Translations under genes and position numbers: made by a program
Notes under the pieces: model-generated
Database searches by the model: none
What the model saw: only the letters and a program-made list of their open reading frames with translations
What the model was told of the DNA's origin: nothing
Shown here: one piece after another, positions 8,921 through 17,907 of the stretch
Layout: each line of letters begins with the position of its first letter
Numbering within the stretch: position 1 is the stretch's first letter
DNA from: an uncultured Duncaniella sp.
Lineage (GTDB): Bacteria > Bacteroidota > Bacteroidia > Bacteroidales > Muribaculaceae
Length of the DNA: 64,000 nt
Direction of reading: 5' to 3'
NCBI GenBank assembly: GCA_910586305.1
Contig: CAJUGS010000003.1
Span: 42,897-106,896 of the forward strand

Positions 8921-10963
8921 ATGCAAAAAGGACATATTGGCGTAACTACCGAGAATATTTTCCCGGTGATAAAGAAATTCCTCTATTCCGACAACGAAAT
9001 CTTCCTGCGCGAGTTGGTGGCTAATGCCATTGACGCGACATCGAAACTCAAGACCCTCTCTTCTTTCGGCGAGTTCAAGGGTGAGCTCGGAGATATGAAG
9101 GTGGAGGTGAAAGTGGACAAAGAGGCCGGAACTCTCACTGTATCAGACCACGGCATAGGCATGACTGCCGAGGATATCGAGAAGTACATCAATCAGATTG
9201 CATTCTCGGGTGCAGAGGAGTTTGTGAACAAGTATAAGGATACTGCTACAAGCATTATAGGCCATTTCGGTCTTGGCTTCTATTCGGCTTTCATGGTTTC
9301 GAGCCGTGTTGAAATACGCTCGCTCTCTTACAAGGAGGGCGCAGAGGCTGTCCACTGGTCGTGTGACGGGTCTCCTGAGTATACGATGGAGCCTTGTGAC
9401 AAGACTACCCGAGGCACCGACATTGTGCTCCACATCGATGATGACAACAAGGAGTATCTCGAACAGGCTCGTATAGATACTCTTCTTAAGAAATACTGCC
9501 GTTTCCTCCCCGTTCCTGTCGTGAGTGGCAAGGAGCAGGAGTGGAAGGACGGAAAGTATGTGGACACCGACCGTGACAAGGTGGTGAATTCCACAGAGCC
9601 TGCGTGGACCCGCAAGCCTGCCGAGCTGACTGACGAGGATTACCGCAAATTCTATCGTGAGCTTTATCCCGGTCAGGAAGACCCCCTGTTCTGGATTCAT
9701 CTCAATGTTGACTATCCCTTCAATCTCACAGGTATTCTTTACTTCCCGAAGATAAAGAGCAATCTCGATATTCGCAAGGATCGCATCCAGCTCTATTGTA
9801 ATCAGGTATTTGTCACTGACTCAGTGGAGGGGGTAGTGCCTGAGTTCATGATGCTTCTCCAGGGCGTTATCGATTCTCCGGACATTCCTCTGAATGTGTC
9901 GCGCTCATATCTTCAGAGCGATACGGCCGTGAAGAAGATTTCGGGTTATATAACCAAGAAGGTGGCTTCGCGTCTTGAGGAGCTGTTCAAGAACAATCGC
10001 GAGGATTTCGAATCAAAGTGGGACGATATAAAGATTTTCATAGAGTATGGAATGCTCACTGATGAGAAGTTCTGCGACGCAGCACTCAAGTTTACGCTTT
10101 TGCGTGACACTGATGGAAAGTATTTCACTCTTGAAGAGTACCGCACACTTGTTGAGTCAGCACAGACTGACAAGGATGGCAACGTGGTGTACATATACAC
10201 TACCGATCCGGTTGGTCAGTATAGCTTTGTGGAGGCCGCCAACTCCAAGGGTTACAATGTGCTTGTGATGGACGGTCAGTTGGACGGTCATTTTATTTCG
10301 CTTCTTGAGAGCAAGCTCGAAAAGACACGTTTTGTGCGTGTTGACAGCGACTCTGCTTCCAATCTTGTTCCGAAGGACGATAAAAAAACTTCCGATCTGA
10401 CACCCGATCAGGCTTCGCTTCTCACCTCGATGTTCAAGTCTCGTTTGCCCGAAATGGAGAAGGCTGAGTTTCTTGTGACATTTGAGTCACTTGATCCTGC
10501 CGCTGATCCGGTGCTTATCACCCGCAATGAGTATATGCGCCGTATGAAGGATATGGCTTCGACTCAGCCCGGGATGAGTTTCTACGCTGAACTGCCTGAC
10601 AACTACAACCTTATTGTCAATACGTCTCAGCCTGTTGTGGCCAAGGTGCTTGAAGAGGCCGAGAAGGCACTTGGCGATCGTCTCGCCCCTCTACGTGCTA
10701 CCGTCAGCTCAGATAATGAGCGGATTACCGCATTGCGGGCTGAAATTAAGGACAATAAGCCTACTCATGAGCAGGAGGCTGAAGAGAAGAAGCTCATGGA
10801 GAGCGTGGAAAAGGCCCGCTCAGAGCAGGAGGCGATAGTGAAGGCTTATGCCGAAGACAAACCCGTGATCAAGCAGGCGATTGATCTTGCCCTTCTTGCC
10901 AACGGACTTCTGCGTGGTCGTGAGCTAAGTGAGTTCATCAAGCGCTCGGTATCGCTTCTCTAA
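8921..10963 (+). CDS. htpG: Molecular chaperone HtpG (Hsp90)
   Basis: Cytosolic ATP-dependent chaperone dimer. The N-terminal GHKL ATPase shows ELVANAIDA (the Mg-binding Asn), DHGIGMT and GHFGLGFYSAFMV. The middle domain follows (FWIHLNVDYPFNLTGILYFP; PLNVSRSYLQ). The C-terminal dimerisation part is at about 500-680. At 680 residues it is somewhat longer than E. coli HtpG (624) but in the range of Bacteroidetes members. It has its own promoter and a strong terminator. Confidence 0.97.
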   Translation: MQKGHIGVTTENIFPVIKKFLYSDNEIFLRELVANAIDATSKLKTLSSFGEFKGELGDMKVEVKVDKEAGTLTVSDHGIGMTAEDIEKYINQIAFSGAEEFVNKYKDTATSIIGHFGLGFYSAFMVSSRVEIRSLSYKEGAEAVHWSCDGSPEYTMEPCDKTTRGTDIVLHIDDDNKEYLEQARIDTLLKKYCRFLPVPVVSGKEQEWKDGKYVDTDRDKVVNSTEPAWTRKPAELTDEDYRKFYRELYPGQEDPLFWIHLNVDYPFNLTGILYFPKIKSNLDIRKDRIQLYCNQVFVTDSVEGVVPEFMMLLQGVIDSPDIPLNVSRSYLQSDTAVKKISGYITKKVASRLEELFKNNREDFESKWDDIKIFIEYGMLTDEKFCDAALKFTLLRDTDGKYFTLEEYRTLVESAQTDKDGNVVYIYTTDPVGQYSFVEAANSKGYNVLVMDGQLDGHFISLLESKLEKTRFVRVDSDSASNLVPKDDKKTSDLTPDQASLLTSMFKSRLPEMEKAEFLVTFESLDPAADPVLITRNEYMRRMKDMASTQPGMSFYAELPDNYNLIVNTSQPVVAKVLEEAEKALGDRLAPLRATVSSDNERITALRAEIKDNKPTHEQEAEEKKLMESVEKARSEQEAIVKAYAEDKPVIKQAIDLALLANGLLRGRELSEFIKRSVSLL

Positions 10964-10980
10964 CGAACTGTTTACAGTAG

Positions 10981-11024
10981 AATAAAGCCCTCTCCGTAGG
11001 AATTATAGCGGAGAGGGCTTTATT
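10981..11024. terminator. Strong intrinsic terminator after htpG
   Basis: A 16-bp perfect stem: AATAAAGCCCTCTCCG (10981-10996) with its complement at 11009-11024, loop of 12 nt. A- and T-rich flanks let it work in either direction. It separates htpG from the next gene's promoter by about 20 nt. Confidence 0.85.
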
Positions 11025-11040
11025 TGTTGAAAATTTTCAG

Positions 11041-11048
11041 TACCTTTG
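11041..11048 (+). promoter_or_regulatory. -7 box of the small outer-membrane barrel gene
   Basis: TACCTTTG followed by C; no good -33 element at the usual distance because the htpG terminator occupies that position. The leader is about 40 nt. Confidence 0.5.
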
Positions 11049-11094
11049 CGGAGGAAATTCCTAATCTTTTGATCACAATCAACTATTAAAAGGC

Positions 11095-11703
11095 ATGAAA
11101 TCTATCAAACTTCTTCTTGCTGTAGTGGCCATTATGTTTGGCTCAGCAGCTGCACAGGCCGGTGGTCCCATCAAATTTGGTCCCAAAGTGGGACTCACTG
11201 TTAACAAACTGCATTTCAATCAGGACGTATTGAACTCCGACAACCAGACTGGCTGGACTGCCGGTGCGATGCTTGAGGCCACAGTGCCCATTATCGGTAT
11301 TGGAGCAGACCTCTCTGTGATGTATGTGCGTCGTAACGCCGAGTTCATGGTTGCCAACAATATCAAGGATGACAATCGTGACTACATCGAGATTCCTCTT
11401 AACCTCAAGTATAAGTTCAATCTTCCTGTAGTGAGCAAGTTCCTGGTTCCTTATATTGGCGTTGGTCCGAGTGTTTCATTCCTCACAAGCCGTAAGAACA
11501 TCGAGAACGCTTACAAGAACAAGAGCGTTGACTGGGCTATGAACTTTGGCGTCGGTGTACAGCTTATGAGCCATCTCGACATCAATGCACGTTACGGCCT
11601 TGGTCTGACAAAGGCTGTGAATACCTTCAGCAGCGCCACTGAGTCGGCCGGAATCGAGGGTAAGAATCGTTATTGGACCATCACTCTCGGCTATCTTTTC
11701 TAA
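11095..11703 (+). CDS. Outer-membrane beta-barrel protein (porin/PorT-like)
   Basis: The 202 residues begin with a signal peptide (cleavage expected after AAAQA, about residue 22). The body is made of alternating strands: PKVGLTVNKLHF, AGAMLEATVPIIGIGADLSVMY, YIEIPLNLKYKF, VPYIGVGPSVSFL, NFGVGVQLMSHLDINARYGLGL. It ends in an aromatic YWTITLGYLF strand, as expected for BAM substrates. This matches the small 8-stranded barrels of Bacteroidetes (PorT-like / PF13568-type). No substrate can be assigned. It is monocistronic, between two terminators. Confidence 0.85.
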   Translation: MKSIKLLLAVVAIMFGSAAAQAGGPIKFGPKVGLTVNKLHFNQDVLNSDNQTGWTAGAMLEATVPIIGIGADLSVMYVRRNAEFMVANNIKDDNRDYIEIPLNLKYKFNLPVVSKFLVPYIGVGPSVSFLTSRKNIENAYKNKSVDWAMNFGVGVQLMSHLDINARYGLGLTKAVNTFSSATESAGIEGKNRYWTITLGYLF

Positions 11704-11733
11704 TTAAAGAGAATACATAGTCTGCATTATATC

Positions 11734-11783
11734 GGCAGGGCTGCTCGGACTTGTAAGTCCGGGTAGCCCTGCCTGACTTTATC
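11734..11783 (+). terminator. Terminator after the beta-barrel gene
   Basis: GGCAGGGCT (11734-11742) pairs with AGCCCTGCC (11765-11773); an inner GGACT/AGTCC stem extends it. It is followed by TGACTTTAT, a weak T-tract. Confidence 0.7.
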
Positions 11784-11850
11784 CCATTTGCGTTATTTTA
11801 AGTATGTGAGAAAGGCTAAACATCGAAAAGTGCTAAAGCTTGTAAAAAGG

Positions 11851-11882
11851 ATTGTCGCTGTCATGTATTATTAGTAACTTTG
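11851..11882 (+). promoter_or_regulatory. Promoter of uvrA, abutting the start codon
   Basis: ATTG (11851-11854), 20-nt spacer, TAACTTTG (11875-11882). The uvrA ATG is at 11889, only 6 nt after the box, so the mRNA has a leader of about 0-3 nt. No SOS-type palindrome was recognised here. Confidence 0.7.
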
Positions 11883-11888
11883 TATGTT

Positions 11889-14774
11889 ATGACCGGCAAA
11901 AAAACTGATAAAGAACAGAACATATATATCCGCGGGGCTAAGGTGAACAACCTCAGAAATGTTGACGTCGAGATTCCCCGAGGGAAACTTGTGGTGGTTA
12001 CCGGTGTGTCCGGCTCGGGCAAATCTTCGCTTGCTTTCGACACCCTCTATGCTGAGGGACAGCGCAGATATGTAGAGAGTCTGAGCAGTTATGCTCGACA
12101 GTTTATGGGCAAAATGCCCAAGCCCGAGTGCGAGGCTATTCTCGGTCTGCCTCCTGCAATCGCGATAGAGCAGAAGGTGAATACGCGCAATCCAAGAAGT
12201 ACAGTGGGTACTTCGACCGAGATTTACGACTATCTTCGTCTGCTTTTCGGGCGTGTAGGACATACTGTTTCGCCTGTGAGCGGTGAGGAGGTCAGAAAGC
12301 ATACTGTTGATGATGTCGTGGCCGCCGCCACTTCGTATGATGAGGGTACCCGTGTGGCTATTCTTGCCCCGATAGTGTTGCCTGAGGGTCGAACTCTGGC
12401 TGCTCAACTTGATGTTTATCTTAAAGCCGGATATGCCCGCGTGATTGACGACGAGGGTAGATTTGAGGAGCTTGAGGACGTGATTGCATCCATGAAAGCC
12501 AGTGCAGATCTACAACAGCGCTCGCCAGATAACCTTAGACTCGTTATCGACCGTCTGTCCATAAGCAGTGAGAGTGATGAGTTGAGCCGTCTGGCCGACT
12601 CCGTAGAGACCGCCTTCTTTGAGGGACATGACAGGCTTGTGCTTATGGTATGGCGTTCTGACGGATGTGTTGAGGAGCGGGAGTTTTCCCGCATATTCGA
12701 GGCCGACGGTATGCGCTTCGATGAGCCGAGCGACATGATGTTCAATTTTAATAATCCTGTAGGTGCTTGTCCTACGTGTGAGGGTTTCGGCAAAGTGCTC
12801 GGAATTGATGAGCGACTTGTTGTGCCTGTCAACACGGCTTCGGTATATGATGACGCCGTGGCCTGCTGGCGCGGTGAGAAGATGGGGGAGTGGAAGCAAG
12901 TGTTCATTCGTGACAGTGCCCAATTCGGATTCCCTATCCATAAGCCGTATATGGATCTCACCGACGATGAGAAGGCTCTGTTGTGGCATGGCCCGGCTGA
13001 TGAGGACAAATACCGGTCACGTCTCACCTATGGTGAATTCCCGTCTATTGACCGTTTTTTCAAGATGGTGGACGAGAATCAATATAAGATACAATATCGT
13101 GTGATGAAGGCCCGTTTTCAGGGCAGGACTGTCTGTCCTGCTTGTCGCGGATCCCGTCTGCGCCCCGAGGCGTCATATGTCAAAGTCGGTGGAAAGTCGA
13201 TTGGAGAGCTTGTGACGATGCCTGTGTCTGAACTTGCCGGTTTTTTCGCCACTCTATCTCTTGACGACCGCGACGCGACAATCGCGCGCCGTCTCCTCAC
13301 GGAGATACGCAATCGTCTCGGATATCTCGTGGAGGTTGGTCTCGGATATCTTACTCTTGACCGTCTGAGCAACTCTCTGTCCGGTGGAGAGAGCCAGCGT
13401 ATAAACCTCGCTACCTCGCTTGGCAGCAGTCTTGTTGGATCGTTGTATATTCTTGACGAACCGTCAATAGGCTTGCACTCACGCGACACCGGCCGGCTGA
13501 TAGGTGTGCTTAAAAAGCTGCGTGATCTTGGCAATACGGTGGTTGTTGTGGAGCATGACGAGGAAATAATGCATGAGGCCGACTGGTTGATAGATGTTGG
13601 TCCGGATGCCGGAAGACTTGGTGGTGAAATAATATTCTGCGGAGCGCCGTCCGATATAGACTGCTCCCTTTCCACTCCCGAGGCGCGTCAGAGCTATACG
13701 GCCCGCTATCTTGCTGGAGAACTGTCTATACCTGTGCCACGATACAGAAGAAAATGGCGTGACTCCATAACAATCCATGGTGCACGCGAACACAATCTCA
13801 AGGATATTGACGCAGAATTTCCGCTTGGTGTCATGACGGTTGTGACAGGCGTCTCGGGCTCGGGAAAGTCCACTCTTGTGCGCGACATTCTGTTTCGTGC
13901 TCTCAATCGTCGTCTTGGCAATACGGGCGATGCTCCGGCAATGTTCCGTTCGATGTCAGGCGATATCTCAAGGTTGAAAAATGTCGAGTTTGTCGACCAG
14001 AATCCGATAGGCAAGTCTACGCGTTCCAATCCGGCTACCTATCTTAAGGCATTTGACGAGATAAGACGTCTGTTTGCCTCCACACAAGCTGCAAAGCAGA
14101 TGGGATTCACGCATTCCCATTTCTCTTTCAACTCTGACGGCGGTCGCTGTGATGCCTGTAAGGGAGAGGGGGTAATAAATATTGAAATGCAGTTCATGGC
14201 CGATATCACTATACCGTGTGAGGAATGTCATGGGCAGAGGTATAAGAAGGAGGTTCTTGAGGTAAAGTATCGTGGTAAGAATATTTATGATGTTCTTGAA
14301 ATGACCATAAACCAGGCGATAGATTTCTTTGGAGAGGAAGCCGGAACTCAGGAGAAACGCATCATACGTCGTCTGAAACCTCTTCAGGATGTCGGACTCG
14401 GCTATGTCAAGATCGGTCAGAATTCCTCGTCGCTTTCTGGTGGCGAGAATCAGCGTGTGAAGCTTGCGTCGTTCTTTGCCGATGAAGCCAAGGAACCGAC
14501 GATGTATATATTTGACGAGCCTACCACCGGTCTGCACTTCAATGACATTGCTACTCTCATGAAATCGTTTGACCGTCTCATCTCCATGGGGCATACTGTG
14601 GTAATAATCGAACATAATATGGACGTGGTGAAATGTGCCGACCACGTGATTGACATAGGACCCGAAGGCGGAGATGCCGGAGGCTATATTGTAGCCACCG
14701 GAACGCCCGAGGAGATTGCCTCATGTGAGCAGTCACACACAGGAAGGTATCTCAGGGATAAATTACAACATTAA
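11889..14774 (+). CDS. uvrA: Excinuclease ABC subunit A
   Basis: Damage-sensing ATPase of nucleotide-excision repair; loads UvrB on lesions. The ATG at 11889 gives 961 residues; an earlier TTG is part of the -7 box. There are two ABC halves. The first Walker A, GVSGSGKSS, is at 39-47, followed by YVESLSSYARQF. The second, GVSGSGKST, lies about residue 650. Signatures LSGGESQR and LSGGENQR are present. Zinc modules CPTCEGFG..CPACRG and CDACKGEG..CEECHGQRY are intact. The Smr-protein ATG follows 31 nt after the stop. Confidence 0.98.
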   Translation: MTGKKTDKEQNIYIRGAKVNNLRNVDVEIPRGKLVVVTGVSGSGKSSLAFDTLYAEGQRRYVESLSSYARQFMGKMPKPECEAILGLPPAIAIEQKVNTRNPRSTVGTSTEIYDYLRLLFGRVGHTVSPVSGEEVRKHTVDDVVAAATSYDEGTRVAILAPIVLPEGRTLAAQLDVYLKAGYARVIDDEGRFEELEDVIASMKASADLQQRSPDNLRLVIDRLSISSESDELSRLADSVETAFFEGHDRLVLMVWRSDGCVEEREFSRIFEADGMRFDEPSDMMFNFNNPVGACPTCEGFGKVLGIDERLVVPVNTASVYDDAVACWRGEKMGEWKQVFIRDSAQFGFPIHKPYMDLTDDEKALLWHGPADEDKYRSRLTYGEFPSIDRFFKMVDENQYKIQYRVMKARFQGRTVCPACRGSRLRPEASYVKVGGKSIGELVTMPVSELAGFFATLSLDDRDATIARRLLTEIRNRLGYLVEVGLGYLTLDRLSNSLSGGESQRINLATSLGSSLVGSLYILDEPSIGLHSRDTGRLIGVLKKLRDLGNTVVVVEHDEEIMHEADWLIDVGPDAGRLGGEIIFCGAPSDIDCSLSTPEARQSYTARYLAGELSIPVPRYRRKWRDSITIHGAREHNLKDIDAEFPLGVMTVVTGVSGSGKSTLVRDILFRALNRRLGNTGDAPAMFRSMSGDISRLKNVEFVDQNPIGKSTRSNPATYLKAFDEIRRLFASTQAAKQMGFTHSHFSFNSDGGRCDACKGEGVINIEMQFMADITIPCEECHGQRYKKEVLEVKYRGKNIYDVLEMTINQAIDFFGEEAGTQEKRIIRRLKPLQDVGLGYVKIGQNSSSLSGGENQRVKLASFFADEAKEPTMYIFDEPTTGLHFNDIATLMKSFDRLISMGHTVVIIEHNMDVVKCADHVIDIGPEGGDAGGYIVATGTPEEIASCEQSHTGRYLRDKLQH

Positions 14775-14805
14775 GAAAATAACCATCAATTCCAGCAATA
14801 AAATC

Positions 14806-15879
14806 ATGGCAAAAATAGGAGATAGAGTGCGCTTCCTCAATTCAATTGGCGGAGGTGTCATAACAAGGATAGAGGGCAATATAGCATATGTGGACGATGA
14901 CGGATTCGAGACCCCTACGCTGCTGCGCGAATGTGTTGTGGTGGCTCCGGCCGAGGATACACGCCGTAAGGTGGCCGACAGTGAGGAATCGCTCCGGGCT
15001 GCTGTGGAAGCCCCCAAGACGGCTGCTTCTGCCGGTGTTCGCCAGCCTGAGACCAAGGAGACTGTAGAAGAGACTCCCAAGGGTGAGAAGCTAAATGTGG
15101 TGCTTGCCTTTGAACCTGCCGATATCAAGCATCTCAACACCACGACGTTTGATACATATCTTGTCAACGATTCCAATTACTATCTGTATTTCACTTATCT
15201 CTCTCGTGCGGACGAGGCTGATGGATGGACAACACGATATGCAGGGGTTGTTGAACCCGGTATACAGGTGCTTCTCGAGGAGATTACTGCGGCTTCACTT
15301 CCTGCCATGGACCGTATAGCGGTCCAGTTGCTTGCTTTCAAGAATGGCAAGGAATTCAAGCTCAAAAATCCTGTGCTGGTAGAGTTGCCTCTCGATACCA
15401 CCAAGTTCTTCAAGCTTCACTGCTTCCGTGAGAGTGTGTATTTCGACAAGGATGTGATTGCTATTGACATTGTCACTAACGATCGTCCGCGTTCGCGCAC
15501 GATGATTGATTCGGGACGTATTGAGGAGGGTATCCGACAGAAAAAGGCTGTGGACCGCCCTGTGAGGAAGCCGGTGAAGAAGCAGCGTAAGCCGGGGGCT
15601 GTGATTGAGGTGGATCTCCACATCAATGAGTTGATTGACTCTACCGCCGGTCTGTCTCCTGCGGATATGCTCAATCTTCAGGTCGATGAGTTCCGTCGCG
15701 TCATGGACGATAATCTAAAGCACCATGGTCAGAAGATAGTCTTCATTCATGGCAAGGGAGAGGGTGTGTTGCGTTCCGCTCTTATGAAGGAACTCAACCA
15801 CCGTTACAAAGGGCATGATGTCCAGGATGCCTCGTTTCGTGAATATGGGTTTGGTGCTACACAGGTGACAATACGATGA
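14806..15879 (+). CDS. DUF2027 and Smr domain protein
   Basis: The start is ATG 14806 (MAKIGDRVRFLNSIGGG), giving 357 residues. The N-terminal 50 residues look like a small SH3/KOW-like fold (GDRVRFLNSIGGGVITRIEGNIAYVDDDGFETP). A low-complexity linker and a middle beta-rich DUF2027 domain follow. The C-terminal Smr domain has VIEVDLHINEL and FIHGKGEGVLR. Smr domains are nucleases or nucleic-acid binders; the cell role of the DUF2027 family is not known to me. It overlaps the next gene by 4 nt. Confidence 0.88.
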   Translation: MAKIGDRVRFLNSIGGGVITRIEGNIAYVDDDGFETPTLLRECVVVAPAEDTRRKVADSEESLRAAVEAPKTAASAGVRQPETKETVEETPKGEKLNVVLAFEPADIKHLNTTTFDTYLVNDSNYYLYFTYLSRADEADGWTTRYAGVVEPGIQVLLEEITAASLPAMDRIAVQLLAFKNGKEFKLKNPVLVELPLDTTKFFKLHCFRESVYFDKDVIAIDIVTNDRPRSRTMIDSGRIEEGIRQKKAVDRPVRKPVKKQRKPGAVIEVDLHINELIDSTAGLSPADMLNLQVDEFRRVMDDNLKHHGQKIVFIHGKGEGVLRSALMKELNHRYKGHDVQDASFREYGFGATQVTIR

Positions 15880-16658
15880 TATTCTATTTTTCGGGCACAG
15901 GCAACAGTCGTGCTGTAGCCGAGATGTTGGCCGGGCTCCGTGGCGATAACATCGTGTGTATAAATCCAAAGATGATTGCTGAAGAGGCTCCGGAGATTGA
16001 ACTTGGGTTGCATGACAGCAATTTCATCTGGGTCTTTCCAGTTCATTCGTGGGGGCTTCCGTCGCCTGTGATAAAAGTGATTCGCTCACTTGTGATTAAG
16101 TCGAAGGCGATGGTTGCTCACCATATGGTGGCGACCTGTGGCGACGACTGCGGACTGACTGACAGGATGTGGGAAACGGAGATACGGAATAGAGGCTGGG
16201 AGCCTGTCGGATTCTATACTGTGAGAATGCCTAACACTTATGTGGGGCTGCCGTTTTTTGACGTTGACTCTCCGAAGTGTCGGGATTCGAAACTTGCGGC
16301 AATGAAAGCGCGTGTGGAGGAAATAAGCGACAAGATAGGACGTGGAATGATGTGCCGAGACATACAGCCGGGTCATTTTGCGTGGATAAAGACCAAGGTG
16401 GTCTATCCCTACTTTATGAAAAAGATGATAGCCCCCTCGCGTTTTCGTTTTGAAAGGGATCTGTGTGTGGAATGTGGCAGATGCATGGACATATGTCCGA
16501 CAGGTAATCTCATACTAAATCCTAAACCGGAGTGGGGTGACAATTGTTGCGGTTGCTTGGCCTGTTATCATGCTTGCCCTGCGAAGGCTATCGAATATGG
16601 TTTTTGGACCACAGGCAAGGGACAATACTATTTTAAGGCTATAGAGAGGAAAGCATAG
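15876..16658 (+). CDS. EFR1-type flavodoxin/ferredoxin protein
   Basis: The 260 residues fuse a flavodoxin-like N-terminus to two 4Fe-4S clusters. The phosphate loop FSGTGNSR is at 5-12 and the WVFPVHSWGLP loop at 52-62. The clusters are C197-xx-C200-xx-C203-xxx-C207 and C224/C225-xx-C227-xx-C230-xxx-C234. This is the EFR1 family layout, a soluble electron carrier with FMN and iron-sulfur centres; partners are unknown. The start overlaps the Smr gene by ATGA. The 3' end overlaps convergent folA by 31 bp. Confidence 0.85.
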   Translation: MIFYFSGTGNSRAVAEMLAGLRGDNIVCINPKMIAEEAPEIELGLHDSNFIWVFPVHSWGLPSPVIKVIRSLVIKSKAMVAHHMVATCGDDCGLTDRMWETEIRNRGWEPVGFYTVRMPNTYVGLPFFDVDSPKCRDSKLAAMKARVEEISDKIGRGMMCRDIQPGHFAWIKTKVVYPYFMKKMIAPSRFRFERDLCVECGRCMDICPTGNLILNPKPEWGDNCCGCLACYHACPAKAIEYGFWTTGKGQYYFKAIERKA

Positions 16659-17104
16659 CGCACACCCGATCGCGGGTCGGTCTCGGTGAACTCTGTCTCA
16701 GGAAGTTCGATGTAGGGGAATCTCACCTCAGCCTCGGGGTGCTCTGCGTCAATAAGGGTAAGTTCCACTGAGTCGGCCATTGGGAGTGCACAGCGATAAA
16801 TCTCGCCTCCACCGATGATATAGGCCTTTTCACAGTCCGCACACATGGCTATTGCCTCTTCGAGTGAAGACGCGGTCTCGATACCCTCATGGGTGTAGGA
16901 GGGATTGTGTGTTATCACTATGTTCCTGCGTCCGGGTAGAGGGCCGTTTGGAAATGATTCGAATGTCTTGCGCCCCATAATGATGGGGTGACCCATGGTG
17001 ATGGCCTTGAACCGGCGCAAATCAGCCGAAATGTGATATAGTAAGTCACCGTTGTGTCCTATGGCCAGGTCGCGGGTAGCGGCTACGATTATTGCAAGTT
17101 TCAT
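16628..17104 (-). CDS. folA: Dihydrofolate reductase
   Basis: Regenerates tetrahydrofolate with NADPH after thymidylate synthesis. The 158 residues include IVAATRDLAIGHNGDLLY, the catalytic acid Asp28 in ISADLRRF, MGRKTFES and GRRNIVIT. IIGGGEIY is the NADPH pyrophosphate loop. The start overlaps the thyA stop by 4 nt, the usual coupling. The 3' 31 bp overlap the end of the EFR1 gene on the other strand. Confidence 0.96.
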   Translation of the reverse strand: MKLAIIVAATRDLAIGHNGDLLYHISADLRRFKAITMGHPIIMGRKTFESFPNGPLPGRRNIVITHNPSYTHEGIETASSLEEAIAMCADCEKAYIIGGGEIYRCALPMADSVELTLIDAEHPEAEVRFPYIELPETEFTETDPRSGVRYAFLSIALK

Positions 17105-17895
17105 ACTGCCACCTCCGCTTTTATGTGGGGTTGTGCATCATAATCTTCCAGCGTGAAATCCTCGTATTTGAAGTCAAAAATATCTTTGACCTCCGGATTA
17201 ATTTTCATTGTTGGGAGTTTGCCGGGAGTGCGTGCCAGCTGGGTGGCAACTTGGTCGAAATGGTTATGGTAGATGTGTGTGTCTCCGAGAGTGTGGATGA
17301 ACTCTCCCGGTTTCAGACCTGTGACCTGTGCCACCATCATAAGCAGGAGTGCGTAGGAGGCGATGTTGAACGGTACACCGAGGAAGCAATCGGCACTGCG
17401 CTGGTAAAGCTGTAGAGACAGTTTGCCGTCGGCCACGTAGAACTGGAACAACAGATGACATGGCGGGAGTGCCATATCAGGTAGGTCTGCCACATTCCAT
17501 GCGCTCACTATGATGCGACGCGATTCCGGGTTGCGGCGTATTGTCTCCACTACTTCTTTTATCTGGTCGATGTGCCCTCCAGAATAGTCAGGCCATGATC
17601 TCCACTGGTATCCGTAGACGTGGCCAAGATCACCGTCAGGACGGGCCCATTCGTTCCATATTCTCACTCCGTGTTCCTGAAGGTATTTCACGTTGGTGTC
17701 ACCCTTGAGAAACCACAGCAGTTCGTAGATAATGGACTTGAGATGGAGCTTTTTGGTGGTAAGGAGGGGGAAGCCCTCGCTGAGGTCAAAACGCATCTGG
17801 TAGCCGAAGATGCTTCTTGTGCCGGTGCCCGTGCGGTCTCCCCGGTCTGTACCTTCGGTCATTATCTTGGATAGTAGTTCGAGATATTGCTTCAT
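17101..17895 (-). CDS. thyA: Thymidylate synthase
   Basis: Converts dUMP to dTMP with methylene-THF, releasing DHF for FolA. It has 264 residues, the E. coli length, with the nucleophile Cys146 in LPPCHLLFQF. RTGTGTRSIFG (dUMP-binding arginine), YQRSADCFLGVPFNIASYALL and the C-terminal AEVAV are present. It starts 12 nt after the stop of the polyferredoxin gene, so all three probably share a transcript. Confidence 0.97.
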   Translation of the reverse strand: MKQYLELLSKIMTEGTDRGDRTGTGTRSIFGYQMRFDLSEGFPLLTTKKLHLKSIIYELLWFLKGDTNVKYLQEHGVRIWNEWARPDGDLGHVYGYQWRSWPDYSGGHIDQIKEVVETIRRNPESRRIIVSAWNVADLPDMALPPCHLLFQFYVADGKLSLQLYQRSADCFLGVPFNIASYALLLMMVAQVTGLKPGEFIHTLGDTHIYHNHFDQVATQLARTPGKLPTMKINPEVKDIFDFKYEDFTLEDYDAQPHIKAEVAV

Positions 17896-17907
17896 GTATG
17901 GGTGGAT

